The notes under the pieces: generated by a model
Databases searched by the model: none
What the model was told of the DNA's origin: nothing
What the model saw: the letters and a program-made list of their open reading frames with translations, nothing else
Assembly: GCF_000211835.1 (NCBI RefSeq)
Contig: NZ_AEGR01000061.1
Span: forward strand, 1-64,000
Source: Hylemonella gracilis ATCC 19624
GTDB taxonomy: Bacteria > Pseudomonadota > Gammaproteobacteria > Burkholderiales > Burkholderiaceae_C
Length of the DNA stretch: 64,000 bases
Reading direction: 5' to 3'
Made by a program: the position numbers and the translations under genes
Part shown: positions 29,129-36,371 of the stretch, one piece after another
Layout: the number at the start of each line of letters is the position of its first letter
Numbering within the stretch: the first letter of the stretch is position 1

Positions 29129-29270
29129 GAAACAAGGCAACCAGCGCCTGCGTGGATTCGTGGCGCTTTCGCCATCACGGGTATGGAGCTTGCTTGCATG
29201 GAACGGCGCGCCCCCGGCCCACCCGAGTGACCCGAACCAATCGCATATTCAGCCATCCATGGAGAGTTTG

Positions 29271-30107
29271 ATGAAGTTGCCACTGTTTGCGCGCCTGCTC
29301 ATCTTGGCCAGCGCCATTGTTCTGGCCGGGTGTGCCAGCACCCAGGACTGTTCCAGTGCGCTGCCCAACGCCAGCTACACCGGCCCGTACAAGGGGGTGG
29401 ACAACCAGTTGAGCGTGGCCGACCTGAGCCGCGATTTGCAATGTGCCCAGAACTTCAAGACCACCAAGTACCCCGGTGGTTTTGTTGCCATTTATGGCAG
29501 TTCACGCATCGGTGAGACCAGCCGATTGCCCGACCCCGTGCTGGCCCGGCAGAGCGAGGCGCTGTATGCGGACGTGATGACCTTCGCGGAGTCCTGGACC
29601 CGCAAGCATGGCAAGCAATACCCGGTGATGACGGGGGCGGGGCCAGGGCTGATGGAGGCGGGCAACCGCGGCGCTCTCAAGGCCGGGGGGCCGAGCATCG
29701 GTTACACCACCTATTACGACCCGGCGCCACGGGGCGACGCGAACGAAGTGTTTTGGAAATACAAGGGCCAGGACCTGATCACCGATGGCCTGATCTTTTC
29801 CAGCGTCGGCATCCGCGAGTACGCCATGTTCCTGCATTCCGCGGCCATCGTGATCGGTCCCGGAGGCACCGGGACCGAGTGGGAACTGTTCCAGATCCTG
29901 GAGATGACCAAGAGCGAGCAACTGCAAGCCGTGCCCATCTACCTGGTGGGGAACAAGGACGTGCACTGGAAAAGTTTCTACGACAGGCTGGATGACATGG
30001 TCCGCCGTGGAACTGTCCGCCCCGGCGAAGTGACGAAGCACTTCGAGCATGTGGAGCGCGCCGTGGACCTCATCCCATTACTGGAAAAACGCCTGGCACT
30101 GCCTTGA
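29271..30107 (+). CDS. LOG-family (lysine decarboxylase-like fold) lipoprotein
   Basis: A 278-residue protein with a lipoprotein signal (MKLPLFARLLILASAIVLAGC, lipobox LAGC) and a LOG/TIGR00730-type Rossmann domain: FVAIYGSSRIGE, TGAGPGLMEAGNRGAL, and the nucleotide 5'-monophosphate phosphoribohydrolase signature GPGGTGTEWE. Known LOG enzymes are cytosolic; a lipid anchor would put this one in the envelope. GGAG six bases before the ATG at 29271 supports the start. An ATG at 29259 would add four residues. Activity is inferred from motifs only. Confidence 0.88.
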   Translation: MKLPLFARLLILASAIVLAGCASTQDCSSALPNASYTGPYKGVDNQLSVADLSRDLQCAQNFKTTKYPGGFVAIYGSSRIGETSRLPDPVLARQSEALYADVMTFAESWTRKHGKQYPVMTGAGPGLMEAGNRGALKAGGPSIGYTTYYDPAPRGDANEVFWKYKGQDLITDGLIFSSVGIREYAMFLHSAAIVIGPGGTGTEWELFQILEMTKSEQLQAVPIYLVGNKDVHWKSFYDRLDDMVRRGTVRPGEVTKHFEHVERAVDLIPLLEKRLALP

Positions 30108-30181
30108 GCACAGCGCCCTGACGCATCCCTGCTCCTGATCCTTCGCGGTGCTGAGCAGGGGCGTCGGCGAACGGGCCAAGG

Positions 30182-30775
30182 CTAAGCGCCGCGCGCGGCC
30201 TGCCGCTCAGCTTGCGTGAGCACCCGGGGTGTGACGATGGGGGTGCGGCCATCGTCCTCAAAGAACGGGGAGGCCTTGGATTTCCCGAGGATCTTGCCTT
30301 TCAACATGAACGGCAGCACGGTCAACACAGCTTTGAGATTGAATTTTTCGGGGGTGCCCGCGGGGGGTGTGCCCTGGGCGTCACGTCCCATGATCCGGCT
30401 GCGAACCTGCCCGAGTGCCGGATCGAGTGCGCGTGTTTCTCCGGCCGTGTAGACGCATCGCAGAAAGCCGGCCCAAGGTTCGCCAGGGCGCGTGTTGACC
30501 ACGGGTGTGTTGCAGCATGAGGTGGAAAAACGGTAAGTTCCGGTGGCCGTCAGCCGCGTGCACCGCAGATGCTCACGGCCCTGCAAGATCTCCACGTCCG
30601 CGGGATACGCGGGGATGACCTCCGTTCCACCGTTCGCGTCCAGCAGATCCGTGCGACGCAGGTGCCGCAAGTACATCTGGCAATCTTCGCAATAGCAGAC
30701 GAGACGACCGGGCGTGTTGCGGGGCAAACCATGGAGCTTGGCCCGAAATTTTCCGCATTCACACTGAATTTCCAT
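30182..30775 (-). CDS. DUF6151 / GFA-like zinc-binding protein
   Basis: A 197-residue protein with the cysteine pattern of glutathione-dependent-formaldehyde-activating-like proteins: MEIQCECGKF (CxC) and CYCEDCQMYLRHL (CxCxxC), with a further FSTSCCNTPV cysteine pair, consistent with bound zinc. The second half is specific to the DUF6151 group. Start at the ATG at 30775 (MEIQC); an earlier start at 30808 adds eleven residues. It is convergent with the LOG gene. Function is unknown. Confidence 0.82.
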   Translation of the reverse strand: MEIQCECGKFRAKLHGLPRNTPGRLVCYCEDCQMYLRHLRRTDLLDANGGTEVIPAYPADVEILQGREHLRCTRLTATGTYRFSTSCCNTPVVNTRPGEPWAGFLRCVYTAGETRALDPALGQVRSRIMGRDAQGTPPAGTPEKFNLKAVLTVLPFMLKGKILGKSKASPFFEDDGRTPIVTPRVLTQAERQAARGA

Positions 30776-30891
30776 GGAGCAGTCTTTCTGTTCAGGGGCA
30801 CTGAGCATGTGCAGTCGAACTCAGCTGAAAGTTTAGTTGCAGCTTCTAATTGGCTGCAGTTGATCGGGTGCCTGAGCCGCCCGGGTGATGC

Positions 30892-31692
30892 TCAGTGCAT
30901 CGGACGGCCCAGGCGTTGGCTGGCCCACGATATCGCGTAGTTCACGAGACAGTAAAGCAGCGCCACAACGAGGTACACCGGGACCAGGGAATGGTAATTG
31001 GCGATCAGAACTTTGGCGTTCTGCAAGAGTTCACCGTAGGTAACGATGTAGCCGAAGGTGGTGTCCTTGACGACGATGACCAATTGCGCGACCAGTGCCG
31101 GGACGATGTAGCGCAGGGCCTGGAGAAAAACGACATGAAAGAAAACCTGGGTGTCGGTCAGCCCAAGGCTACGCGCGGCATCGGTCTGGCCGCGGGGAAC
31201 GGCAAGCACGCCGGCGCGGTACACCTCGGCCACTACTGCGGCTGCGCTCAGACCGACGGGTAGCGTCAACATCCAGTAGGTGCTCAGCTTGATGCCGGCT
31301 TGCGGCAGCGCCAGGAAGCACACATAGATCAGCAGCAGTGTTGGCGTGCTTCGCAGAAATTCGATCACCGCAATGCTGGGCCAACGCAGGAGTCGCAGTC
31401 GCGCCAAGCGTCCTAGCAACAGCAACAAGCCGAGGGTCAAGGCGATGACGGCGGCCATCGCCGCCGATGCCAGCGTGCCCAGCAGGCCCTGGCCCAGGAA
31501 GGCCCAGGTCGTCGGCCAAGCAAAGAACTCCCAGAATCGGGCGTCGAGCTGCCCGGCGGAATGGAACCGGAACACGGTACCTGCAGCCAGCAGGATCAGC
31601 ACCATCGCCGCGATGACGCTTGCCGTACGCGTGAGTGCCAGAGCCTTGGGGCTGGGCGAGGCAAAGAGGATCTCTTCCAGCGGGCGGCTCAT
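30892..31692 (-). CDS. Amino-acid ABC transporter permease, HisM/GluD-like
   Basis: A 266-residue permease of the polar amino-acid class. An N-terminal extra hydrophobic segment is followed by the HisM-type core, with VIEFLRSTPTLLLIYVCFLALP and the EAA-loop RAGVLAVPRGQTDAARSLGLTDTQVFFHVVFLQALRYIVPAL. It overlaps the upstream permease by four bases. Together with the receptor at 32366 it forms an operon with no ATP-binding gene. Glutamate/aspartate-type specificity is inferred from the pair's resemblance to GluBCD/GltIJK. Confidence 0.92.
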   Translation of the reverse strand: MSRPLEEILFASPSPKALALTRTASVIAAMVLILLAAGTVFRFHSAGQLDARFWEFFAWPTTWAFLGQGLLGTLASAAMAAVIALTLGLLLLLGRLARLRLLRWPSIAVIEFLRSTPTLLLIYVCFLALPQAGIKLSTYWMLTLPVGLSAAAVVAEVYRAGVLAVPRGQTDAARSLGLTDTQVFFHVVFLQALRYIVPALVAQLVIVVKDTTFGYIVTYGELLQNAKVLIANYHSLVPVYLVVALLYCLVNYAISWASQRLGRPMH

Positions 31693-32351
31693 CGCAGTAT
31701 TCGCACCTTCTTTTCCAGGGTCGCGCCTGCCCAGGCGATCAGCAACCCGGTCACCACGTACATCGCGGCCGCCACCGCGAACGCGGCCAAGCCCGCCGCG
31801 GAGTCCGTCGCGATCTTGGACACGAGTGCCGTGAGTTCCCGGCCTGGAAGCGGTACCTGCGATGCCAGTGAGGTCGACAACATCAGCGCGATGAGCAGCG
31901 AGGTCATCGGCTGCACCACCGCGCGCAGTGCCTGTGGCAAGACCAAGGCAAAGATGATCTGCATGGGCCGCATACCCAGGCTGAGTGCGGCCTCGATTTG
32001 ACCGCCGGGGATGGTGTTGATGCCCGAACGCAGGTAATCCGCCGTGAACGCCGAGCAGACCAGCGTCAAGGTCAGGATCACGCTGGGTTCATAGTCGATC
32101 ACCACTTCGAGATCGGGCAAGGCGAACACAATGAAGATCAGCAGCGCGACACTGGGAATGTTGCGGAAGATCTCGACGTAGACGTTCAAAACGAAGCGCA
32201 GCGGCGGCAGAGGCAGGAGCCGAAGCACCGTCACGATCATGCCCAGCAAAAAGCCGGGCACGAACGAAACGATCGTGAGCTTCCATGTCAGGAAAAGGGC
32301 CTGCCCGAAGGCAGGCCCGTGGTCGGCCAGGAGCCTGGGAACATCGCCCAT
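31689..32351 (-). CDS. Amino-acid ABC transporter permease, GluC/GltJ-like
   Basis: A 220-residue permease with about five hydrophobic segments. Typical motifs are the YVEIFRNIPSVALLIFIVFALP segment and the coupling loop RSGINTIPGGQIEAALSLGMRPMQIIFALVLPQALRAVVQPM. It starts 14 bases after the receptor stop and overlaps the next permease (ATGA). It is the second subunit of the receptor-permease-permease operon. Confidence 0.92.
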   Translation of the reverse strand: MGDVPRLLADHGPAFGQALFLTWKLTIVSFVPGFLLGMIVTVLRLLPLPPLRFVLNVYVEIFRNIPSVALLIFIVFALPDLEVVIDYEPSVILTLTLVCSAFTADYLRSGINTIPGGQIEAALSLGMRPMQIIFALVLPQALRAVVQPMTSLLIALMLSTSLASQVPLPGRELTALVSKIATDSAAGLAAFAVAAAMYVVTGLLIAWAGATLEKKVRILR

Positions 32352-32365
32352 GGTTCACATTGCGT

Positions 32366-33268
32366 TCAAGGGATGGCGGGCGGCGTGGGAACGGCCGTGC
32401 TGCCGGTGCGCTGTCCGATGGAAACCGTCCAGAGTTTGGCCCAGGTGCCGTCGGCCTCCAACTTCTTCAGGAAATCATTGATGAAGGCCACGCCGTCCGA
32501 GCCCTTGGGCAGACCAACCCCATAGCTGTCCTGTGCGCCAAAGGGCGCGCCTGCGAGCTTCGCGTCCCCGGTCCCGAGGCTCAAGGCGTTGAGTAGCAGC
32601 GTGTAGTCGGTCACGTAGGCGTCCACGCGTCCCTGGCGCAGTGCGTCCAATGCCTCCTGGTGCGTTTGGAACTCTTGCACGACGCCCTTGGGCGCGTACT
32701 GCGCCAGGATCGTCGGCCCCGTGGAGCCAGCTTGCGTGGCCACCTTCTTGCCGGCCAGATCGTTGTACGACTGGATCGTCTTATTGTTGGCCTTGACCAG
32801 CACGCCGGCTTGCGAGCTGTAGTAGGGGCCTGCGAAGGAAATCTTCTCGGTGCGGGCGGGGGTGATGGAGTAGGTGGCGATCACCATGTCCACCTGATCG
32901 TTGATGAGTACCTGCTCGCGTGTGGACGAAGTCACTTGCGTGAACTGGACCTTGGCCCCATCGCCCAGGATGTAGCGCGTGATGAGCTGGGCCAGACCGG
33001 CGTCGAAGCCGCGGGTCTTGCCGTCTTTCTCGTTGAGCAGCGAGAACAGATTCGAAGTTTGCAAGCCGCCCAGCCGCAGCGTGCCAGCCTGCTTGATCTT
33101 GCTGGCCCAAGCATTTGAGCGAATGGTCGCCGCGCTGGCGACTGGCCCTTGCGCAATCAGCGCGTCGAACGCCGCGGCGTTGATCGGCGTGCCTTGTGCG
33201 TACAGCGAACCACCGGAGACGAGCACCAGCGTCACCACAGCGGTTTTCAGAATGGATTTCATCGACAT
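32366..33268 (-). CDS. Amino-acid ABC transporter substrate-binding protein
   Basis: A 300-residue periplasmic receptor of SBP family 3 with a signal peptide (MKSILKTAVVTLVLVSGGSLYAQ). Motifs include GFDAGLAQLITRYILGD, VDMVIATYSITPARTEKISFAGPYYSSQAGVLVK, and VATQAGSTGPTILAQYAP. The ATG at 33268 is preceded by AGAGGA; the frame upstream is not coding-like. It is the first gene of an importer operon that lacks an ATPase. Confidence 0.92.
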   Translation of the reverse strand: MSMKSILKTAVVTLVLVSGGSLYAQGTPINAAAFDALIAQGPVASAATIRSNAWASKIKQAGTLRLGGLQTSNLFSLLNEKDGKTRGFDAGLAQLITRYILGDGAKVQFTQVTSSTREQVLINDQVDMVIATYSITPARTEKISFAGPYYSSQAGVLVKANNKTIQSYNDLAGKKVATQAGSTGPTILAQYAPKGVVQEFQTHQEALDALRQGRVDAYVTDYTLLLNALSLGTGDAKLAGAPFGAQDSYGVGLPKGSDGVAFINDFLKKLEADGTWAKLWTVSIGQRTGSTAVPTPPAIP

Positions 33269-33615
33269 GCAGTCCTCTTGAGGGGTGTGTTGCGTGAAGC
33301 AATATATCGCAGCGATGGAGGGCGCGGGTGGGTCACGGGGCGTACCTCCCATTGTCTCGCTATGGTCTTGAGCTTGATCCGCGAGAGTTCGGGGGCATCA
33401 ACGTCCTTAGGTGGGCGATGCCGACCACGCCCTGGGTTTCCTTGCCGCTGCCAGGCAACCGTCGGTTTCAAACGCACTGATGTGAGCAGGTGTGAGTTGA
33501 TCGCAGAAAATCCCACCCAACCATCCCCAGTGGCCCCGCAGGGCCAGGGGTTCGTGCTCTTGAGCGGTGTCACGCGCCGCCTTCATCAGTTTGCACTGAG
33601 CTAGGTTCGATCGTC
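33269..33615. other. Intergenic region between amino-acid receptor and cho
   Basis: These 347 bases hold the divergent promoters of the amino-acid operon and cho. A compact hairpin, GGCCC CGCA GGGCC flanked by CCCC and GGGG, lies at about 33525-33550. I saw no convincing LexA box and no gene. Confidence 0.4.
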
Positions 33616-34437
33616 ATGCAAGCGCCTGTTTCTCGCTCTATCGATACCGCCATGCTGGAGGGGTTGCCGCGCAGGTCGGGTGTGTACTTCTTCTGGGGCA
33701 GTGGCACGCTTCCTTTGTACATCGGCAAGAGCGTGGATATCCGCAGCCGAGTTCTGTCTCACATCCGCGCCGAGGACGAGGCGGAGATGATGGCCCAGAC
33801 CCAACGCATTGACTTCATCGAAACCGCCGGTGAGATGGGTGCATTGCTGTTGGAAGCGCATCTCATCAAGAAGCTTTGCCCGCTCTACAACATCCGCTTG
33901 CGGCGTCAAAAAACGCTGTGTTCGATCCGTTTGGACGAATCTGGCTCGGTCCTCATCCCTGAGATCGTCTCTGGCCACGACACCGAAATCGCGGGTGCGG
34001 ACAATCTCTACGGTCTGTTTGGGTCTGTTCACGCGGCCAAGGAAAAGCTGCGAGAGCTGGCGCAGCAACATCGCCTGTGCATGGGCTTGCTGGGACTGGA
34101 GAAGATCAGTCGACGGGGTTGCTTTGGGCTTCAGCTCAAAACCTGTCTAGGCGCCTGCGTGGGCAAGGAGGATCGCAGTGCGCATGACCAGCGCTTGCGC
34201 TCGGCGCTTCAGGACCACAAGGTACAGGCGTGGCCTTATGCAGGCGCGGTTGATCTGGTGGAACAGACGGATGGGTGGACTCAGCGCCATCGCATCCAGG
34301 GTTGGCGGTTTCTGGGGACCTGGTGCTCCAAGACAAACACCTTCACGGCGCATGAACGCCATGGCTTTGACCTGGACACCTACAAGATCCTGGTGCGGCC
34401 CATCCTGCTCGGGACTCTCAAGATCGAGCCCGTGTGA
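33616..34437 (+). CDS. cho: Cho-type excinuclease (UvrC N-terminal homologue)
   Basis: An endonuclease that makes the 3' incision in UvrAB-dependent excision repair. The 273-residue protein has a GIY-YIG domain (SGVYFFWGSGTLPLYIGKSVDIRSRVLSHI; the first element is GVYFF with YIG following, and EAHLIKKLCPLYN at its end). It lacks the UvrB-binding and C-terminal nuclease parts of UvrC, which matches Cho. The C-terminal half contains RGCFGLQLKTCLGAC with several cysteines. SOS control would be expected, but no LexA box was recognised. Confidence 0.85.
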   Translation: MQAPVSRSIDTAMLEGLPRRSGVYFFWGSGTLPLYIGKSVDIRSRVLSHIRAEDEAEMMAQTQRIDFIETAGEMGALLLEAHLIKKLCPLYNIRLRRQKTLCSIRLDESGSVLIPEIVSGHDTEIAGADNLYGLFGSVHAAKEKLRELAQQHRLCMGLLGLEKISRRGCFGLQLKTCLGACVGKEDRSAHDQRLRSALQDHKVQAWPYAGAVDLVEQTDGWTQRHRIQGWRFLGTWCSKTNTFTAHERHGFDLDTYKILVRPILLGTLKIEPV

Positions 34438-34652
34438 CGCAGTAGTTGGAGATGATCCAATGATCAACCGCACGGGATCAACGGTACGGGATCAACGGTA
34501 CGAACGATCGGTAGGATTTCTCAATCTTCGCGCCGAGCTGAAATTCGTGGAGCGAGACCGCGTATTTGCCTCGATAGAATCAAAGATCACGCACATCGGC
34601 CCCATGCCGCGTTGCGTGAAACATTCCATTCACAACAACTGAGTTCAGAAAC

Positions 34653-35042
34653 ATGGCAACTGCAAAGAAAAAGTCTTCCTCCTCCGCTGCGAAGAAAACC
34701 GCAAAGGCTCCCGCCACAGCCGTGGTGCGTCCCATCAAGGACACCTTCACCAAGGGCGCGCTCGCCAGCCATCTGGCTGAGCAAGCGGGTGTCGAGCCCA
34801 AGGCCGTCAAGGCTGTGTTGGCCGCCTTGGAAGCCACCATGCTGGGCGCGATCAACAAGAAGGGCGCGGGCGAATTCACCTTGCCCGGACTGCTCAAGAT
34901 CGGCGTGCAGAAGGTGCCCGCCAAGCCCAAGCGCAAGGGCATCAACCCCTTCACGAAGGAAGAACAAGTGTTCGCCGCCAAGCCCGCGACCGTGCGCATC
35001 AAGGCCCGCGCCTTGAAGAAGCTCAAGGACGCGGCGCTCTGA
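34653..35042 (+). CDS. HU-family DNA-binding protein with lysine/alanine-rich N-terminal tail
   Basis: A 129-residue nucleoid protein. Residues 1-28 form a basic Lys/Ala/Ser-rich tail (KKKSSSSAAKKTAKAPA) reminiscent of histone H1-like proteins. The rest is an HU/IHF core (TKGALASHLAEQAGVEPKAVKAVLAALEATM, then GEFTLPGLLKIGVQKVPAKPKRKGINPFTKEEQVFAAKPATVRIKARALKKLKDA). Normal HU is about 90 residues. The mobile element's left end begins 14 bases after its stop codon. Confidence 0.92.
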   Translation: MATAKKKSSSSAAKKTAKAPATAVVRPIKDTFTKGALASHLAEQAGVEPKAVKAVLAALEATMLGAINKKGAGEFTLPGLLKIGVQKVPAKPKRKGINPFTKEEQVFAAKPATVRIKARALKKLKDAAL

Positions 35043-35064
35043 TCTAACCCGCCACTTGTTCTTG

Positions 35065-35083
35065 GCAATTAAAGTCGAAAACA
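35065..35083 (+). repeat. Left terminal inverted repeat of the candidate element
   Basis: GCAATTAAAGTCGAAAACA is the exact reverse complement of 36325-36343. A shorter copy (AAGTCGAAAACA) in the same direction follows at 35140. Confidence 0.75.
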
Positions 35084-35336
35084 AGCCTCTCGCATTGCCG
35101 CGGTTTTGTGGACTATCGACTTCATGGACCGTTTCCGAGAAGTCGAAAACATTCCTTTCCGGGTTTCTAGCAAACAGCGCGGCGTCTGCATAGCGGCGAC
35201 GGTTGCTGCCGGTCGCTATGCAATGCTGAGAGGGCTGTTGCAGCCACATAGCGGTCGCCAACTGGCAGAGGAGGTTCAGACCTTTTACGTTCGAGCTAAT
35301 CCGCCCGCCGCAGCGTTTCAGTGACTCAGCGAGGTG

Positions 35337-36059
35337 TTAGCCATCATCGCGTTGGCATAGGGTGGCGATTTCCGAGTAGAGCTCGATCCTGGCGTGTGGC
35401 TCACGCGCGCAGTGGTCTATGAGGTGATGGCCGGAGTGTCTGACGACATGGTGCACCGTGGAGGCTCGGTCGGTACCTCCGCAGGAGTACCGCTGAGCAA
35501 TCTCCGGCGGAACCACGTTGTCTTTTTCTGCTGAAACAACAAGCAGGTGTCCGGTGTAGTGGTGTATGAGCTCAAATGCATCGGAGTCAGCCCAGCTGCG
35601 AGGCGTGCGCAGTATGTGACTGAACTGTGGCCCAAACGGCACTTTGTACGCCTGCGCTGAATAGGCTGCGGGTATCGCGAGGCAAAGACGAGACACTGGC
35701 ATCTCAGCAGTCGTTTTTGCGGCAATGTAGGCGCCCATACTGAAACCGATAAGCGTGAGGGTTGAGGGCGACAGTTGTTGAGAGCTGACGACTTGCAGGG
35801 CCTGCTGCACACGCTCCTCCAACGTGGTGCCCGATTGCTGCCCTCCCGTGCGGCCGTGCCCGACAAAGTCAAAACTTACTGTCTCTATGCCTTGCACATA
35901 GAGAAAGGTACGCAACTCTCGAAATCCCTCCGCTGTCGAGCTTCCACCTCCATGAAGGAGCATGGCTGTGCGAGTGGCTCTCGGCGGCGTCCAACGGTCT
36001 CCCACAACCACGGTGTGCCGGTACGCCACCTCGAATTCGAGAGTCTCTACGGACTGCAT
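35337..36059 (-). CDS. Alpha/beta-hydrolase, gene-cassette-like
   Basis: A 240-residue serine hydrolase-fold protein: LLHGGGSS (oxyanion strand), VSFDFVGHGRT, nucleophile elbow LIGFSMGAYIA, VVSAEKDNVVP (acid) and HSGHHL (catalytic His). Base composition is visibly more AT-rich than the flanking genes, a sign of transfer. Its ATG lies 15 bases after GTTAGGC (minus strand), which matches the integron core-site consensus GTTRRRY, as for a gene cassette. Downstream of the stop, GGCTAAC pairs imperfectly with ATTAGCT (35295-35343), an uncertain attC. Substrate is unknown; it has no obvious leader peptide. Confidence 0.8.
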   Translation of the reverse strand: MQSVETLEFEVAYRHTVVVGDRWTPPRATRTAMLLHGGGSSTAEGFRELRTFLYVQGIETVSFDFVGHGRTGGQQSGTTLEERVQQALQVVSSQQLSPSTLTLIGFSMGAYIAAKTTAEMPVSRLCLAIPAAYSAQAYKVPFGPQFSHILRTPRSWADSDAFELIHHYTGHLLVVSAEKDNVVPPEIAQRYSCGGTDRASTVHHVVRHSGHHLIDHCAREPHARIELYSEIATLCQRDDG

Positions 36060-36074
36060 GGCCTGGTTCTTGAT

Positions 36075-36081
36075 GCCTAAC
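36075..36081 (+). other. Integron core-site-like sequence
   Basis: GCCTAAC fits RYYYAAC; on the minus strand it is GTTAGGC (GTTRRRY). It separates the hydrolase start from the recombinase remnant, the position expected for a cassette recombination point. The match is short and could be chance. Confidence 0.35.
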
Positions 36082-36188
36082 TATTGAACACGACGATGAT
36101 CTACACCCATGTCCTTACGGACTTGGCCGCCCGCGCGTTGCGCGATTCCTGCCCGAAACGGGCAATTGATCCGAAAACCTCCGATTGA
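36081..36188 (+). pseudogene. C-terminal remnant of an integron-type tyrosine recombinase
   Basis: The frame reads LLNTTMIYTHVLTDLAARALRD and on to a TGA at 36186-36188. TTMIYTHVL, with the catalytic tyrosine, is the hallmark of the end of integron integrases and related recombinases. A TAA stop lies immediately upstream, and no other part of the gene is present, so it is a truncated relic. The tail after YTHVL differs from the GGxGVxSPLD of class 1 integrases, so the exact family is open. Confidence 0.6.
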
Positions 36189-36324
36189 ATAACGACCAGC
36201 AGGCGACATAAACGCCCGCTAAGCCGCACCAATGCTGGAGGGCTGTTTTCGACTTCAGCAAAAACTCGGATCATCCCCGCCAGGCCGCATAAAACCGCGG
36301 CCCTTGTTTTCGACTTTATTAACC

Positions 36325-36343
36325 TGTTTTCGACTTTAATTGC
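36325..36343 (-). repeat. Right terminal inverted repeat of the candidate element
   Basis: TGTTTTCGACTTTAATTGC is the exact reverse complement of the left end. Two more copies of its core, TTGTTTTCGACTTTA (36304-36318) and TGTTTTCGACTT (36244-36255), face the same way. Confidence 0.75.
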
Positions 36344-36371
36344 TCGGAACAAATCTGATCCCGTCGACCGC

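Larger units (their letters stand above)
35056..36352. mobile_element. Candidate 1.3-kb mobile element with multi-repeat inverted ends
   Basis: The ends form an inverted repeat of 28 bases with three mismatches: TTGTTC, three variable bases, then the perfect 19-mer GCAATTAAAGTCGAAAACA (35065-35083), whose exact reverse complement is at 36325-36343. Further same-polarity copies of AAGTCGAAAACA lie inside: 35140-35151 at the left, and 36304-36318 and 36244-36255 at the right. Several transposase-site-like repeats in opposite orientation at each end recall Tn7/Tn402/Mu-type transposons. It carries an alpha/beta-hydrolase gene and a recombinase tail but no transposase, so it is non-autonomous. 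It fits exactly between the HU stop (14 bases) and ilvA stop (19 bases). No target duplication is clear. Confidence 0.6.

Noticed and set aside
33360-33615. Search for a LexA box upstream of cho
   Set aside because: No CTGT-N8-ACAG-like sequence was found.
35106-35324. Open frame of 72 codons in the left end of the mobile element
   Set aside because: No ribosome-binding site or recognisable domain; it overlaps the end repeat at 35140 and is probably non-coding element sequence.
35295-35343. Possible full attC site after the hydrolase stop
   Set aside because: Only the outer pair (GGCTAAC and ATTAGCT) partly matches; the invariant GTT is missing at one end and no inner stem is clear, so it is not listed as a feature.
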